Shown here: positions 25,202 through 34,231 of the stretch, piece by piece
How positions within the stretch are numbered: the first letter of the stretch is position 1
Layout of the letters: the number at the start of each line of letters is the position of its first letter
Assembly: GCA_022709425.1 (NCBI GenBank)
Contig: JAKLIW010000004.1
Coordinates: 62,001 to 126,000, forward strand
Reading direction: 5' to 3'
DNA: 64,000 bases
From: a bacterium
GTDB taxonomy: Bacteria; UBP6; UBA1177; JAKLFG01
Notes under the pieces: generated by a model
Seen by the model: the letters and a program-made list of their open reading frames with translations, nothing else
Told to the model about the DNA's origin: nothing
Database searches by the model: none
Position numbers and translations under genes: made by a program

Positions 25202-26041
25202 ATGAAACGTTTCGCGCTCGTCCTCCTGATAGTGGTCACGGCGTATATGCCGCTCCACGCCCGGCAGAAAATGGATTTCATGCTGTTCAACCTCGGCAGT
25301 TCCGCCGAAGGCATCGCTGATTTCGAGATGATGGCGACCCAATTCGCGGCGGTCATCGCCCCGATGTTCCATGGCGAGGCCGAATCACGGGGCGCCGAAG
25401 GTTTTGAACTGGGCTTCGGTTACTCGTTCACCAAGATAAACTATACCGCGCGTTACTGGACCAATGCCCTCAACGACAAGCCGACCGACATGCAGGTGCC
25501 CACTTTTTATAATGGCGTCGACATCCACGCGAAAAAAGGGTTCTCGTTCGGGCTGGTGGTGTATGGTAATCTTCGTTATTACATCCTTACCGAAATGATC
25601 TCCGGCGGCGTCGGGATGGAATATGTCGTCAATGAGGGGCTCAAGAACTGGCCCGATATCTCGTTGGGCGCAGGCTATAACGGCCTGTTCGGCGCTTACG
25701 ATCTTAATATGCATGAGATCGAACTGCGCGCCAAGATATCCAAGACCTTCGTGGCTAAAAAGGAGGTCAAGCTCATTCCTTTTCTGGCATACAGCCATCT
25801 TTTCACTTTTGCATGGTCCAACCGGCTGGGCGGTTATTGGCCGATCACGGACGGCACCTCATACTACGGCGACCCGCAGGGCGCTCCTTTTTATTTCGAC
25901 GAGACATTCCTCAATATCGACCGCGTGATACTCGGCTTCAAGTTCTCCCGCGCCAATTTCGGGTTCACCATCGAAGGCGCGCTTCCCTTCAATGCGTATA
26001 AGGCATTTAGTCTGAACACCGGCTTCGCGGTGGTGTTTTGA
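25202..26041 (+). CDS. Outer-membrane beta-barrel protein
   Basis: A 279-residue exported protein with signal peptide MKRFALVLLIVVTAYMPLHA. The remainder has barrel-like strands (GFELGFGYSFTKINYTARYW, FSFGLVVYGNLRYYILTE, VILGFKFSRANFGFTIEG) and ends TGFAVVF with a C-terminal phenylalanine for BAM recognition. The start at 25202 follows a GAGGT site; an in-frame ATG at 25163 lies in the promoter. The family is not recognised. The next gene, a PHP phosphatase, starts 13 bases on and is probably co-transcribed. Confidence 0.75.
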   Translation: MKRFALVLLIVVTAYMPLHARQKMDFMLFNLGSSAEGIADFEMMATQFAAVIAPMFHGEAESRGAEGFELGFGYSFTKINYTARYWTNALNDKPTDMQVPTFYNGVDIHAKKGFSFGLVVYGNLRYYILTEMISGGVGMEYVVNEGLKNWPDISLGAGYNGLFGAYDLNMHEIELRAKISKTFVAKKEVKLIPFLAYSHLFTFAWSNRLGGYWPITDGTSYYGDPQGAPFYFDETFLNIDRVILGFKFSRANFGFTIEGALPFNAYKAFSLNTGFAVVF

Positions 26042-26054
26042 CCCATCGCGCCAG

Positions 26055-26726
26055 ATGATCGATCTTCACTCCCATATCCTACACCAGCTTGATGACGGGC
26101 CGGAATCCATCGATGAATCGCGGGAGTGCCTTCGCATCCTTGCCGAGTTCGGCTTCGAGGAACTTATTCCGACGCCGCACCGGTTCCATATGCTCTATGA
26201 TCCGCAACCCGAGGATGTCGCTGATCGCGTCGCCGAGATCGGATCGCTCCTTATCCGTCGCTTCTCATTCGAATATATGTACGCCCATGATCTGGTCGAA
26301 CGGCAGTTCGATGCCTTCGAGCTCTCCACCACCGCATCGGGATGGAAAGTGCTTTTGGTGGAGTTTCTGCCGTTCATGTCGCGCAAGAACGATATCGAGC
26401 AGGCGGTCTTCTCTCTTAACATGAAGGGGATCGCGCCGCTCATCGCCCATATCGAACGCTACTCGATGCCCGACGAATTCTGGGCGGAACTGAAGAGGAA
26501 ATATGCCGTCTACTACCAGATAAGTCTCAAAACGTTGTCCAACCGTTTCTTCGACAACAAGCGCAACCAGATCATCCGCCTGCTCGACGCGGGCCTTATC
26601 GACAATGCCGCCACCGATCTGCACCGTCTGGCGAAGATACAGCAGATCGAACAGGGGCTCAACTACCTGCACAAGAAGTATTCAAAGCAGATAGCGCGAT
26701 TGTTCTCGCTTTCGTTCGAAGGATAA
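26055..26726 (+). CDS. CpsB/CapC-type PHP-domain tyrosine phosphatase
   Basis: A 223-residue PHP-fold metallophosphatase. Metal-binding histidines are visible in MIDLHSH (His5, His7), in TPHRFH, in LIAHIERYS and in ATDLHR. The opening LHSHILHQLDDGPESIDES matches CpsB/YwqE proteins, which remove phosphate from tyrosine of the capsule BY-kinase and so regulate polysaccharide export. No BY-kinase is in the window; the exporter here is of Wzm/Wzt type. Histidinol-phosphatase activity is the main alternative, but the motif set favours CpsB. Confidence 0.85.
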   Translation: MIDLHSHILHQLDDGPESIDESRECLRILAEFGFEELIPTPHRFHMLYDPQPEDVADRVAEIGSLLIRRFSFEYMYAHDLVERQFDAFELSTTASGWKVLLVEFLPFMSRKNDIEQAVFSLNMKGIAPLIAHIERYSMPDEFWAELKRKYAVYYQISLKTLSNRFFDNKRNQIIRLLDAGLIDNAATDLHRLAKIQQIEQGLNYLHKKYSKQIARLFSLSFEG

Positions 26727-26752
26727 GATAACCGGAATTCGGTCGCTTCGCC

Positions 26753-29113
26753 TTACTGTTCCAGCGGACAGCTGTACAGATACATATAATCGCCGGGGTA
26801 GTCGTTGGAGCCGTAACCACCCTCCTCGGTCTGGAAATTCTGGAAGATGACGGTGGTCGGCGGAGTGGCGGTGGTGATGTCGAGGTACTGATCCATATCA
26901 TCGACATAGTCGTTGTAGGGAGTCGTCTGGTATGCGGTTCCGTTGGCAGTCATCTGGAAGCCGTTCATGACGGTCTCCTCGTCGCTGATGAATCGTGTTC
27001 TGATACGGTTGGTGGGGTAGGCGACAGTCGCCGGAAGGGCCGTTCCTTGATAGCGCGCCTCAAGATTGCAGGTCGCCGGCACCGTGCCGTGGGTGAATGA
27101 GGGGCATGCCGATATCTGGACATGATCGTAGGAGCAGGAGGCGTTATATTCGATGCCGTCGGCGAGTATCCGCAGAGTAATCAGGCCGATGTTGTTGTTT
27201 GAATCGAGTACCCATAGCCGCTCGGTGTCGGCGGGATAGGTGCCTGAGTCGGGGTACTTGATGATGACCTGCCCGCTGCGGATGATCTCGAAGCCGCTCT
27301 TGTTGGTGCCGCTGTCCGAATCGAAGTAGACATAGGCTTTCCGCGCGTTGATGGTGTAGTCAGTGGTGGTTTCGGCGTAGTCGCTCGGACTGCACTTCTT
27401 GCCCGATGCATCGGTGTAGCCGGGGCAGATCGAGGTCTCGGGGGTCCAATCGCTGGCGTCTATATCGCCCAGATAGGTGACTACGACCTTGTTTTCCGGT
27501 TGGGTCGTCGCCGAACAGTCGGCGGCGCAGTAATCGCCGTCCGCCTCGTTGCCGTCATCGCAGGCTTCGGCGCCGGTCTTGTAGCCGTCCCCGCAGTCAT
27601 CGGGACCGGTGGTGAAGGTGAATGTGTAGTCGGCCGCCATGGGGTTGCCCGCCGTGTCGGTGATGGCGGTGGTGAGGGTGATGGTGTAGAGTTTCTCGCC
27701 GATGAACGGAACGGTGGGGGTAAAGGTTGCCGTCAGGCCGTTTGCCGAAAGATCCACGGTCCCATCCACCGTGGCGGTATCGGTCGTGTTGACCACGGTC
27801 ATCGTCGTCCCGGTCACATTCATTACCGGTTCGCTGAAATCAGCCGATATCTCGCTGGTCGTTATCGGGGCGGGGTTGGTGCCGTTGACCGGATCGGTCG
27901 AAACGACCGTCGGGGCGATGGTATCGCTGGTCGAGAAATGGAAGGTCGCCTGCGTCATAGTGTTGCCGGCCGCATCGCTCACGGCGGTAGTGAGGGTGAT
28001 CGTGTAGGTGGTATCGGTCGGAAGATCGGCGTCGGGAGTGAAGGTGAGCACTGTGTCGCCCACCGACCACGCGAGTGTGCCGGTAACCGCCGGAGCGCCG
28101 TTGTCGCCGACGATCGTGAGGCTGGTGCCGAACACTACCGAGGCGGTATTCATCGCTTTGGAGAAGGTCAAGACAATGGCGGTATCGACCGCCACATCGG
28201 TCGTCGGCGACGGAGTGGTGAGGGTCGCTGTCGGCGGGTTGAAGTCGGTCGTGAAGGTCCAGTCATATTCTTTGTCGAGATAGTTGCCGCTGGTATCCTG
28301 TATCGTATCGGGAACATTCACGGCATAGGTGGTGTTGTTGGCGAGGTCATCAAGTAGTTTGACCGTGAGCGTCTTGCCGTCGACCGAGAGCGCGGAGTTG
28401 GTCGAATCGATTTCGATGGTCGGCGTTATCGTGATGACGTAGATCGGATCTGAACAGCCGCCGCCTGAAACGAGTGTCGTTTCATCGACCGGCCGGCTGA
28501 AGGTGATGACGAGGTCGGGGCGTAACTGGTTGGTTTTTGCGGCGTCACCGGGAGCGGTAAAGGTCGCGGTGAAGATGCCCGCGTCGACATCGGTGTCGGG
28601 CTCTTCCTCGGTCAGAATTGAATCGGAATCGGTGTCGGGTTCCTCCTCGGTCAGGATCGAATCGTCGTCGGTTACCACGGTGCCGTCGTCGGTTACCACG
28701 GTGCCGTCGTCGGTCACCACGGTGCCGTCATCGGTTACCACGGTGCCGTCGTCGGTTACCACGGTGCCGTCGTCGGTTACCACGGTGCCGTCGTCGGTCA
28801 CCACGGTGCCGTCGTCGGTCGGCGGATTATTATCCTGAAGTGAGTCCTTATCCTGTGGCGGAGTGGTGCCCGGCTTGCAATAGCCGTCGATGCAATCGTA
28901 CCCGGTCGGACAGGAGCCGTCGGTGCACTCTGAAGCGCCGATACACTCCCCGAGGGGATCGCCGTTCTCGTCAACGATCTCGCCGCTGGTAAAACAATAC
29001 TCCGAAATGGCGCAATCGTCGTTGGTCTGACAGTTAACGGCCTCTTCATCGACCGCGCAACCGGCGACAAGAAGCAGTGCCGCGAACAGAAGCATCATCG
29101 CATTCTTAAGCAT
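26753..29113 (-). CDS. Large lipoprotein with Ig-like (Big_5) domains and TVVTDDG repeats
   Basis: A 786-residue surface lipoprotein. The lipobox is LVAGC (Cys19). A cysteine-rich segment (about 25-90) precedes seven exact TVVTDDG repeats and two DSILTEEEPDTD units, forming an acidic stalk. About three Big_5 (SbsA Ig-like) domains follow, recognisable by ADFSEPVMN-, TYTITLTTAVSDAAGNTMT- and AGNPMAADYTFTF-type blocks. A DUF4215/Myxococcus cysteine-rich repeat comes next (CGDGYKTGAEACDDGNEADG), then an unrecognised C-terminal domain of about 230 residues. The ATG at 29113 has a GGAGGGATCC site; a longer reading upstream crosses the promoter. Likely an adhesin or surface stalk protein. Confidence 0.82.
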   Translation of the reverse strand: MLKNAMMLLFAALLLVAGCAVDEEAVNCQTNDDCAISEYCFTSGEIVDENGDPLGECIGASECTDGSCPTGYDCIDGYCKPGTTPPQDKDSLQDNNPPTDDGTVVTDDGTVVTDDGTVVTDDGTVVTDDGTVVTDDGTVVTDDGTVVTDDDSILTEEEPDTDSDSILTEEEPDTDVDAGIFTATFTAPGDAAKTNQLRPDLVITFSRPVDETTLVSGGGCSDPIYVITITPTIEIDSTNSALSVDGKTLTVKLLDDLANNTTYAVNVPDTIQDTSGNYLDKEYDWTFTTDFNPPTATLTTPSPTTDVAVDTAIVLTFSKAMNTASVVFGTSLTIVGDNGAPAVTGTLAWSVGDTVLTFTPDADLPTDTTYTITLTTAVSDAAGNTMTQATFHFSTSDTIAPTVVSTDPVNGTNPAPITTSEISADFSEPVMNVTGTTMTVVNTTDTATVDGTVDLSANGLTATFTPTVPFIGEKLYTITLTTAITDTAGNPMAADYTFTFTTGPDDCGDGYKTGAEACDDGNEADGDYCAADCSATTQPENKVVVTYLGDIDASDWTPETSICPGYTDASGKKCSPSDYAETTTDYTINARKAYVYFDSDSGTNKSGFEIIRSGQVIIKYPDSGTYPADTERLWVLDSNNNIGLITLRILADGIEYNASCSYDHVQISACPSFTHGTVPATCNLEARYQGTALPATVAYPTNRIRTRFISDEETVMNGFQMTANGTAYQTTPYNDYVDDMDQYLDITTATPPTTVIFQNFQTEEGGYGSNDYPGDYMYLYSCPLEQ
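28664..28820. repeat. 21-bp tandem repeat, seven copies, coding for TVVTDDG
   Basis: Seven consecutive 21-base units plus a partial one, differing only at a few third-codon positions (GTCGTCGGTTACCACGGTGCC type). They lie in the stalk region of the Ig-like lipoprotein. In-frame units allow length change without frameshift. Confidence 0.95.
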
Positions 29114-29147
29114 GGATCCCTCCAAGAAAAATACTTTACCCACGCAA

Positions 29148-29176
29148 CTTATAATAAGGAAAAAAAGGAAAGTCAA
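29148..29176 (-). promoter_or_regulatory. Promoter of the Ig-like lipoprotein gene
   Basis: Leftward TTGACT (29176-29171), 17-base pyrimidine-rich spacer, TATAAG (29153-29148). Between this and the rightward glgA promoter about 100 bases show nothing else I can identify. Confidence 0.65.
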
Positions 29177-29273
29177 CAACAAACAGTTTTTCTGATGAAC
29201 CTTACAAGCGATCCCGTTGCGTTTAAACTGACCTTGCATCAAAGGGGGATGACGGTGCGGCGCCCTTGAAAAA

Positions 29274-29302
29274 TTGACTCGCCCCCCGTTTGCTGATATA
29301 CA
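29274..29302 (+). promoter_or_regulatory. Promoter of glgA
   Basis: TTGACT (29274-29279), 17-base spacer, TATACA (29297-29302). A leader of about 25 bases carries a GAGGG site. Confidence 0.7.
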
Positions 29303-29335
29303 CTTCCGATCCTTTTTCTTTGTGGTCCGAGGGCA

Positions 29336-30793
29336 ATGACGGCACCGAAAATCCTTTTTGTCTCTTCCGAAATATATCCATTCACCTATGCCGGTGCTTT
29401 ATCCGAGGCGGTCGGCGCCCTTCCCAAGGCGCTCGAGGGCCACTGCGAGACGGTCCTCGCGATGCCGCTCTATTCGGTCATCGACAGCGAACGCTACGGG
29501 CTGGAGCGGACGCAGTACCGCTTCATCATTCCGATATCGGACCGCGACGAGCCGGCCGACATCTGGAAAGGGCTTCTCCCCGGCACCGATATCCCGGTCT
29601 ATTTCGTCGCGAGCCACTATTTCGAACGCGACGCCCTCTACGGCAACGCTACCGGCGATTATCCCGACAATTCGGAGCGGTTCGTCTTTTTCTGCCGCGC
29701 CGTCACCGAAATAGCGGAGAACATCGTCCGCCCCGACATCGTCCACTGCAACGATTGGCAGTCGGCGCTCGTCCCGGTCTACCTGAAGGAAGCCTATATG
29801 CCGTACGGCCGGATGCGGAGCGTCAAGACGGTGCTCACCATCCACAACGTCGCCTATCAGGGCAAATTCTGGATGTACGATCTCCACATACTCAACCTCG
29901 GCTGGCATGTGTTCAGCCCCGATAAACTCGAGTTCTACAATCACATCAACTATCTGAAAGGCGGCATCGTCTACGCCGATGCGGTGACCACGGTGAGCCG
30001 CCGCTACGCCGAGGAACTGCGCACGGCCGAATTCGGCCACGGACTCGAAGGATTACTCAAGAACATCGGCCGCAAACTGACCGGCATCCGCAACGGCGTC
30101 GATGCCGACTACTGGGACCCGGCGACCGACCGCCATCTGCCGTCCCGTTATACTGCGCCCGACACCGGGGGAAAAGCGGCCTGCCGCAAAGCGCTGCTGG
30201 CCGAGGCGGGACTCGACCGCGATATCGTCGATCCGATATTCGGCATGGTGACCCATATCAACCTGCACAAGGGGATCGACCTGCTCGTTCGAATGCTCGG
30301 CGACGCGGCGACACGGGGCGACGCCGTGTTCGTCATTCTCGGTTCGGGCGAGAAACTGCTGGCCGATTCGCTACGGGCGCTCGCCGACCGTCATCCCGGC
30401 CGCATCGTGTTCCGCCCCGGGTACGACGAGCGGCTTTCGCACCTCATCCACGCCGGGAGCGATTTTTATCTGATGCCGTCGCGTTACGAACCGTGCGGCA
30501 TGAACCAGATGTACGCGATGCGCTACGGCACCGTGCCGGTGGTGCGCTCCGTCGGCGGCTTGAACGATACGGTCATCGACATCGACGAGCATCCGTCGCA
30601 CGGGACCGGGCTCAAGTTCCGCGACGCTACCCCCGAGGCGCTCAAGGGACGCATCGCCGATGCGACGAAACTGTTCCGCGACAACCCCGACCGCTACAAA
30701 CTTATGGCGCGCCGCTGTATGGCGGCCGACTTCGCGTGGTCCGGCGCGGCCGACGAATATCTGGCGCTCTACGGGATGCTTGCACAACAATGA
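29336..30793 (+). CDS. glgA: Glycogen synthase (GT5), variant N-terminal motif
   Basis: A 485-residue GT-B enzyme of family GT5, which extends alpha-1,4-glucan from ADP-glucose. Recognisable blocks are ILFVSSEIYPFTYAGALSEA, IVHCNDWQSALVPVYLK, LTIHNVAYQGKFW, GIRNGVDADYWDP and the C-terminal LMPSRYEPCGMNQMYAMRYGTVPVV. The canonical KTGGL sugar-nucleotide motif near the N-terminus is replaced by YAGAL, so the usual lysine is absent. This points to an altered donor preference or mechanism. The length is normal (about 480). It is followed at 68 bases by the LPP20 gene; no other glycogen gene is present. Confidence 0.88.
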   Translation: MTAPKILFVSSEIYPFTYAGALSEAVGALPKALEGHCETVLAMPLYSVIDSERYGLERTQYRFIIPISDRDEPADIWKGLLPGTDIPVYFVASHYFERDALYGNATGDYPDNSERFVFFCRAVTEIAENIVRPDIVHCNDWQSALVPVYLKEAYMPYGRMRSVKTVLTIHNVAYQGKFWMYDLHILNLGWHVFSPDKLEFYNHINYLKGGIVYADAVTTVSRRYAEELRTAEFGHGLEGLLKNIGRKLTGIRNGVDADYWDPATDRHLPSRYTAPDTGGKAACRKALLAEAGLDRDIVDPIFGMVTHINLHKGIDLLVRMLGDAATRGDAVFVILGSGEKLLADSLRALADRHPGRIVFRPGYDERLSHLIHAGSDFYLMPSRYEPCGMNQMYAMRYGTVPVVRSVGGLNDTVIDIDEHPSHGTGLKFRDATPEALKGRIADATKLFRDNPDRYKLMARRCMAADFAWSGAADEYLALYGMLAQQ

Positions 30794-30861
30794 AGAGTTT
30801 TTTGAATAGGAGAAGAACGATGGTGTCTAGAGGCTTTGTCAATTTTTCGACGGAGAACGCC

Positions 30862-31713
30862 ATGAAGAGGATCTCGATCATGTTGGTGTTGCTTGTCGCT
30901 TTCTGTTCGCTTGTGATGGCGCAGGATGCCGATAAGGGCGACGCGACGCAGGATGTGCCGCACGGCAAGATAAACTGGACCAAGCAGTATGTCTATGCTA
31001 CCGGCAGCGGCGCGCCCGATCTCAAGGCGCCCAATGTGGCGGTTGCGCGGCTCGGCGCCGAACGGGTCGCCAAGGCCGACGCCTACCGCAATCTGCTCGA
31101 GGCGATCAAAGGGGTGAACGTCACCGGCAGCACCACCCTCAAGAATTCCATCGAGGAGTCGATGGAGGTCAAGACCTCGGTCGAAGGTCTGGTCAAGGGC
31201 GCCGAGATCGTCACGACGAAATATTATTCCGACGGCGGTGTCGACGTGGTCGTGCGCGTGCCGCTTTCGACGCTTTCCGACAAGGTGAGCGGTTCGCCGA
31301 CGGTCGAGAAGGAGATCGCGAACAAGGAATCGGTCAAGCCGGCCGCCCCCGCGACCCCGACTCCGGCGGCCGATGGTGGCGGGCAGAAGTCGGTGCTCGT
31401 GTTCGATGTGCGCGGCGCCAAGTTCACTCCGTCGCTGTTCCCGGTGGTTTACACCGATGACGGCAAGATCGTCTATAGCAAGAAGCAGGTGCGCGACGAG
31501 GTGCTCAAGACCACCGGCATGATCCATTACATCAAGGACGATCTCGATTCGGTCTCGATGATGTACGGCGACGCCGCCACGATGCTGGTTCTCAAGATCA
31601 ACAAGGTCAAGAACAAGTCGGACCTTATCGTCGGCGCGAACGAACTGGCGTCGATACAGTCGAAACTCAAGCCCGACGCGATGAGCGAAGGGAAGGTCGT
31701 GATATTGTTCTAA
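30862..31713 (+). CDS. Exported LPP20-family protein
   Basis: A 283-residue secreted protein. The signal peptide ends at VMAQ (about residue 21), without a lipobox. The core (about 40-140) is LPP20-like: IYATGSG-type KQYVYATGSGAP, ARLGAERVAKADAYRNLLEAI, GVNVTGSTTLKN and GAEIVTTKYYSDGGVDVVVRVPL. A Pro/Ala linker (150-185) precedes a C-terminal domain (VLVFDVRGAKFTPSLFPVVY, AATMLVLKINKV) seen in related proteins. LPP20 and FlgT-type genes often sit together near flagella; here no flagellar gene is present. It is first of five envelope genes in a row. Confidence 0.82.
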   Translation: MKRISIMLVLLVAFCSLVMAQDADKGDATQDVPHGKINWTKQYVYATGSGAPDLKAPNVAVARLGAERVAKADAYRNLLEAIKGVNVTGSTTLKNSIEESMEVKTSVEGLVKGAEIVTTKYYSDGGVDVVVRVPLSTLSDKVSGSPTVEKEIANKESVKPAAPATPTPAADGGGQKSVLVFDVRGAKFTPSLFPVVYTDDGKIVYSKKQVRDEVLKTTGMIHYIKDDLDSVSMMYGDAATMLVLKINKVKNKSDLIVGANELASIQSKLKPDAMSEGKVVILF

Positions 31714-31729
31714 CAGGAAGGGGGATACC

Positions 31730-32878
31730 ATGAAGAAGATACTCGTTCTCATTGCGGCGTTGCTGTTGTGCGGCATGCTTGCGGCCGCCGAGAAGAAGGT
31801 GACCGTCGAAGGGTTCGGCGCCGTGGTGAACGGCAATGTCGAAATGGCCAAGAAGGATGCGATCGAAGATGCCCTGCGCCGCGCGCTTGAGATGGTGATG
31901 GGGGCGTCGGTTTCGGCCGAGACGGTTGTCGAAAATTACCAACTCGTTTCCGACAAGATCATCTCGAAGGTCAACGGCTACATCAAAAATTACAATGTCC
32001 TCTCCTCGAAGGAGGATCAGGGCGTGGTCACGGTGAAGGTCGAGGCGACCGTCAAGGAGAGCGACCTCAAGAACGACCTCGAACTGCTTCAGACCACCCT
32101 CGAGCGGATGAACTACCCCAAGGTGGTCATCATGATGGCCGAACAGAATGTCGGTATGACCGTGTTCTCGTATTGGTGGGGCGGCTCGAATGTGCAGTCG
32201 GTCCAGACCGACATCGGGTCGGCCGAACAGGCGCTCACCTCGGCGCTCCTCGAGAAGAATTTCCGCATCGTCGATCGCAACTCGCTGGCGTCGGGCGCGA
32301 AGGTCAAGCCGGCATTTCAGGTGGTCGATATCAGCAATCAGGATATCCTCGAACTTACCAAAACACTTGACGCCGACATCGTCATCGCCGGGAAGGCGAT
32401 GGCTCGTTCCGCCGGCAATATCGCCGGGTCCCAGATGATATCGAATCAGGCGAATGTCACCATGCGCGCCATCAATTTGAAAGACGGCAAGGTGCTCGGT
32501 TCGGCCGCGTCACAGGCGGCCATGCCGCATATCGACCCGGTCACCGGCGGTACCATGGCCATCGATAAGGCGGCCAAAGAGGCCAGCAAGAAACTGGTCA
32601 GCGACATGGTTCGTTCGTGGACGCAGGCGCTCAATAACGGCGAAGAATACACCCTTATCGTCAACAACCTTGCTGACCCGGTAGCCATGTTCAAGGCGGA
32701 GCAGGCGATCCGCGCCAACAAGCTGGTGACCGGCGTCATGTTGCAGTCCTTCGAGGGCAAAACGGCCACTTTCCGCGTCTCGTTCCGCGGCGCCGCCAAC
32801 GCGTTGGCGCAGGCTTTGGCGAGCGGTTTCAAGCCGGTCGAGATATCGGCCAAAAAAATTGTCATCGAACCCAAATAA
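31730..32878 (+). CDS. FlgT-like exported protein
   Basis: A 382-residue protein with signal peptide MKKILVLIAALLLCGMLAAA. The N-terminal domain (about 22-125) matches the FlgT N-terminal fold: VTVEGFGAVVNGNVEMAKKD, ALRRALEMVMGASV, VSDKIISKVNGYIKNY. The middle domain (130-280) is CsgG/TolB-like (ALTSALLEKNFRIVDRNSL, LDADIVIAGKAMAR). A C-terminal domain follows. FlgT supports the flagellar H-ring in Vibrio; without flagellar neighbours I read this as a related periplasmic/outer-membrane assembly protein working with the CsgG gene next to it. It lies 16 bases after the LPP20 gene. Confidence 0.82.
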   Translation: MKKILVLIAALLLCGMLAAAEKKVTVEGFGAVVNGNVEMAKKDAIEDALRRALEMVMGASVSAETVVENYQLVSDKIISKVNGYIKNYNVLSSKEDQGVVTVKVEATVKESDLKNDLELLQTTLERMNYPKVVIMMAEQNVGMTVFSYWWGGSNVQSVQTDIGSAEQALTSALLEKNFRIVDRNSLASGAKVKPAFQVVDISNQDILELTKTLDADIVIAGKAMARSAGNIAGSQMISNQANVTMRAINLKDGKVLGSAASQAAMPHIDPVTGGTMAIDKAAKEASKKLVSDMVRSWTQALNNGEEYTLIVNNLADPVAMFKAEQAIRANKLVTGVMLQSFEGKTATFRVSFRGAANALAQALASGFKPVEISAKKIVIEPK

Positions 32879-32886
32879 AGTATAAT
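32859..32886 (+). promoter_or_regulatory. Internal promoter before the CsgG gene
   Basis: TTGTCA (32859-32864), 16-base spacer, TATAAT (32881-32886), overlapping the end of the FlgT-like gene. It would let csgG and later genes be transcribed separately. Confidence 0.55.
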
Positions 32887-32945
32887 GAGGCGTTCCTTTT
32901 TTGAGAAAGAGGGTATCACCAAATGGTAGCTTTGGAGGTTACGCC

Positions 32946-33875
32946 ATGAGGAAGCTGACGACGATCCTTATCGCCTCATTGTTCGTGCTTGCCGCATTTT
33001 CGTGCGGTGGTCCTAAGAAACAGGCCGCGATAGCTCCCGCCGACACGGTCGATTATTCCAAGTTGGTGACCCATGGACCCAAGAAGCGCATCGCCATCGC
33101 CGAATTCATCAACAAGACCCAGTACGCGAAAGGCCGCATCGGCACGCAGGCTTCCGATCAGTTGGCGACCCATCTGGTGAAGTCGAACGCATTCATCGTC
33201 ATCGAACGGGAACAGTTGGCCAAGGTCATGGGCGAGCAGGCGCTCGGTCAGACCGGCGCGGTCAAGGGCGAGACGGCGGCCAAGGTCGGCGAACTGCTCG
33301 GCGCGCAATCGCTCATCACCGGTTCGATAACCGAGTTCGGATTCACGCAGGGGACGACCGACGGCGGTCTGTTCAAGAAAAAAGTGCAAAAGGTCCGCGC
33401 CGTGGTCAATATCCGCGCGATCGACACCTCGACCGGCGCGATACTGTTCGCCGAGAACGGTGAAGGGGTTGCGGAGACCGAGGATACGCAGGTTTTCGGG
33501 TTCGGCAGTAAGTCGGGCTACGATGAGACGCTCAATGACAAGGCGCTCAATCAGGCCATCGTGAAACTCGTCAGCAATATCGTCAAAAACCTTGATAAGG
33601 TCCAATGGTCCGGTCGCGTCGTTAAGGTGACCGACAGCGGCAAGCTCATCATCAATGCCGGTCAAGAAACGGGTCTGCAGATGGGCGACACCTTCACCGT
33701 CAGCAAGCTCGGCGAGATGCTCACTGACCCGGAAACCGGCATGTCGCTCGGCCGCGAACCCGGCGAAACGCGTGGTAAGGTCAAGATCACCTCGCTCGAA
33801 GAGAAGATGTCCATCTGTGATGTGGTCGAAGGCCAAGGCTTCGAGGCCGGGGACCAGATCAAGATGGTAGACTAA
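32946..33875 (+). CDS. CsgG/HfaB-family outer-membrane lipoprotein
   Basis: A 309-residue lipoprotein. The signal ends in AFSC (Cys20). The CsgG domain (about 50-225) has KRIAIAEFINKTQYAKGRIG, DQLATHLVKSNAFIVIEREQL, the LLGAQSLITGSITEF strand and RAVVNIRAIDTSTGAILFAENGEG. The C-terminal 80 residues form a small beta domain (GRVVKVTDSGKLIINAGQETGLQMGD) as in CsgG-related proteins of many Gram-negatives. CsgG makes a nonameric outer-membrane pore for curli; no curli subunits are nearby. A TTTGGAGG site precedes the ATG. Confidence 0.9.
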   Translation: MRKLTTILIASLFVLAAFSCGGPKKQAAIAPADTVDYSKLVTHGPKKRIAIAEFINKTQYAKGRIGTQASDQLATHLVKSNAFIVIEREQLAKVMGEQALGQTGAVKGETAAKVGELLGAQSLITGSITEFGFTQGTTDGGLFKKKVQKVRAVVNIRAIDTSTGAILFAENGEGVAETEDTQVFGFGSKSGYDETLNDKALNQAIVKLVSNIVKNLDKVQWSGRVVKVTDSGKLIINAGQETGLQMGDTFTVSKLGEMLTDPETGMSLGREPGETRGKVKITSLEEKMSICDVVEGQGFEAGDQIKMVD

Positions 33876-33892
33876 CACAGCGGAGGAATACA

Positions 33893-34210
33893 ATGCGGAA
33901 CATCCTGCTATTCTCGTTACTCGCCATCGCTCTTTTCAGCGTGTCGTGTAACACCATCAGGTCCAGCGAGACCGGCGTCGGCAATCAGGGTTTGCTTGCG
34001 ATTTTCTGCGAGCCCGATGATGCCAATGTTTATGTTGACGATGTCCTGCAGGGCAAGGCGAAACAGTTCGACGGTCGTCCCGCATATCTCGAGCTCACCT
34101 CCGGCTCTCATAAGATACGTCTTGAGGCGCCCGGTTATCAGCCTTACCGCACCGAGCTGTATATCAGCGAAGGCAAGGAAGAACTGAAGGTGACCTTGAG
34201 AAAGAAGTAA
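33893..34210 (+). CDS. Small PEGA-domain lipoprotein
   Basis: A 105-residue lipoprotein. The lipobox is SVSC (Cys19). The mature part is a single PEGA domain: LLAIFCEPDDANVYVDDVLQ, YLELTSGSHKIRLEAPGY, then YRTELYISEGKEELKVTL. PEGA domains are small beta-sandwiches on surface or periplasmic proteins. It sits 17 bases after csgG in the same operon and is probably a partner of the CsgG or FecR proteins. A GGAGG site precedes the ATG. Confidence 0.88.
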   Translation: MRNILLFSLLAIALFSVSCNTIRSSETGVGNQGLLAIFCEPDDANVYVDDVLQGKAKQFDGRPAYLELTSGSHKIRLEAPGYQPYRTELYISEGKEELKVTLRKK

Positions 34211-34231
34211 CCATCCGTGAAGGAGGCTTCC

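Noticed and set aside
28664-28820. 21-bp tandem repeats as a CRISPR or regulatory array
   Set aside because: Units are contiguous without spacers and in frame with a lipoprotein stalk.
30769-33893. Long minus-strand frames opposite the LPP20 and CsgG genes
   Set aside because: Antisense shadows; the plus-strand proteins have signal peptides, lipobox and domain matches.
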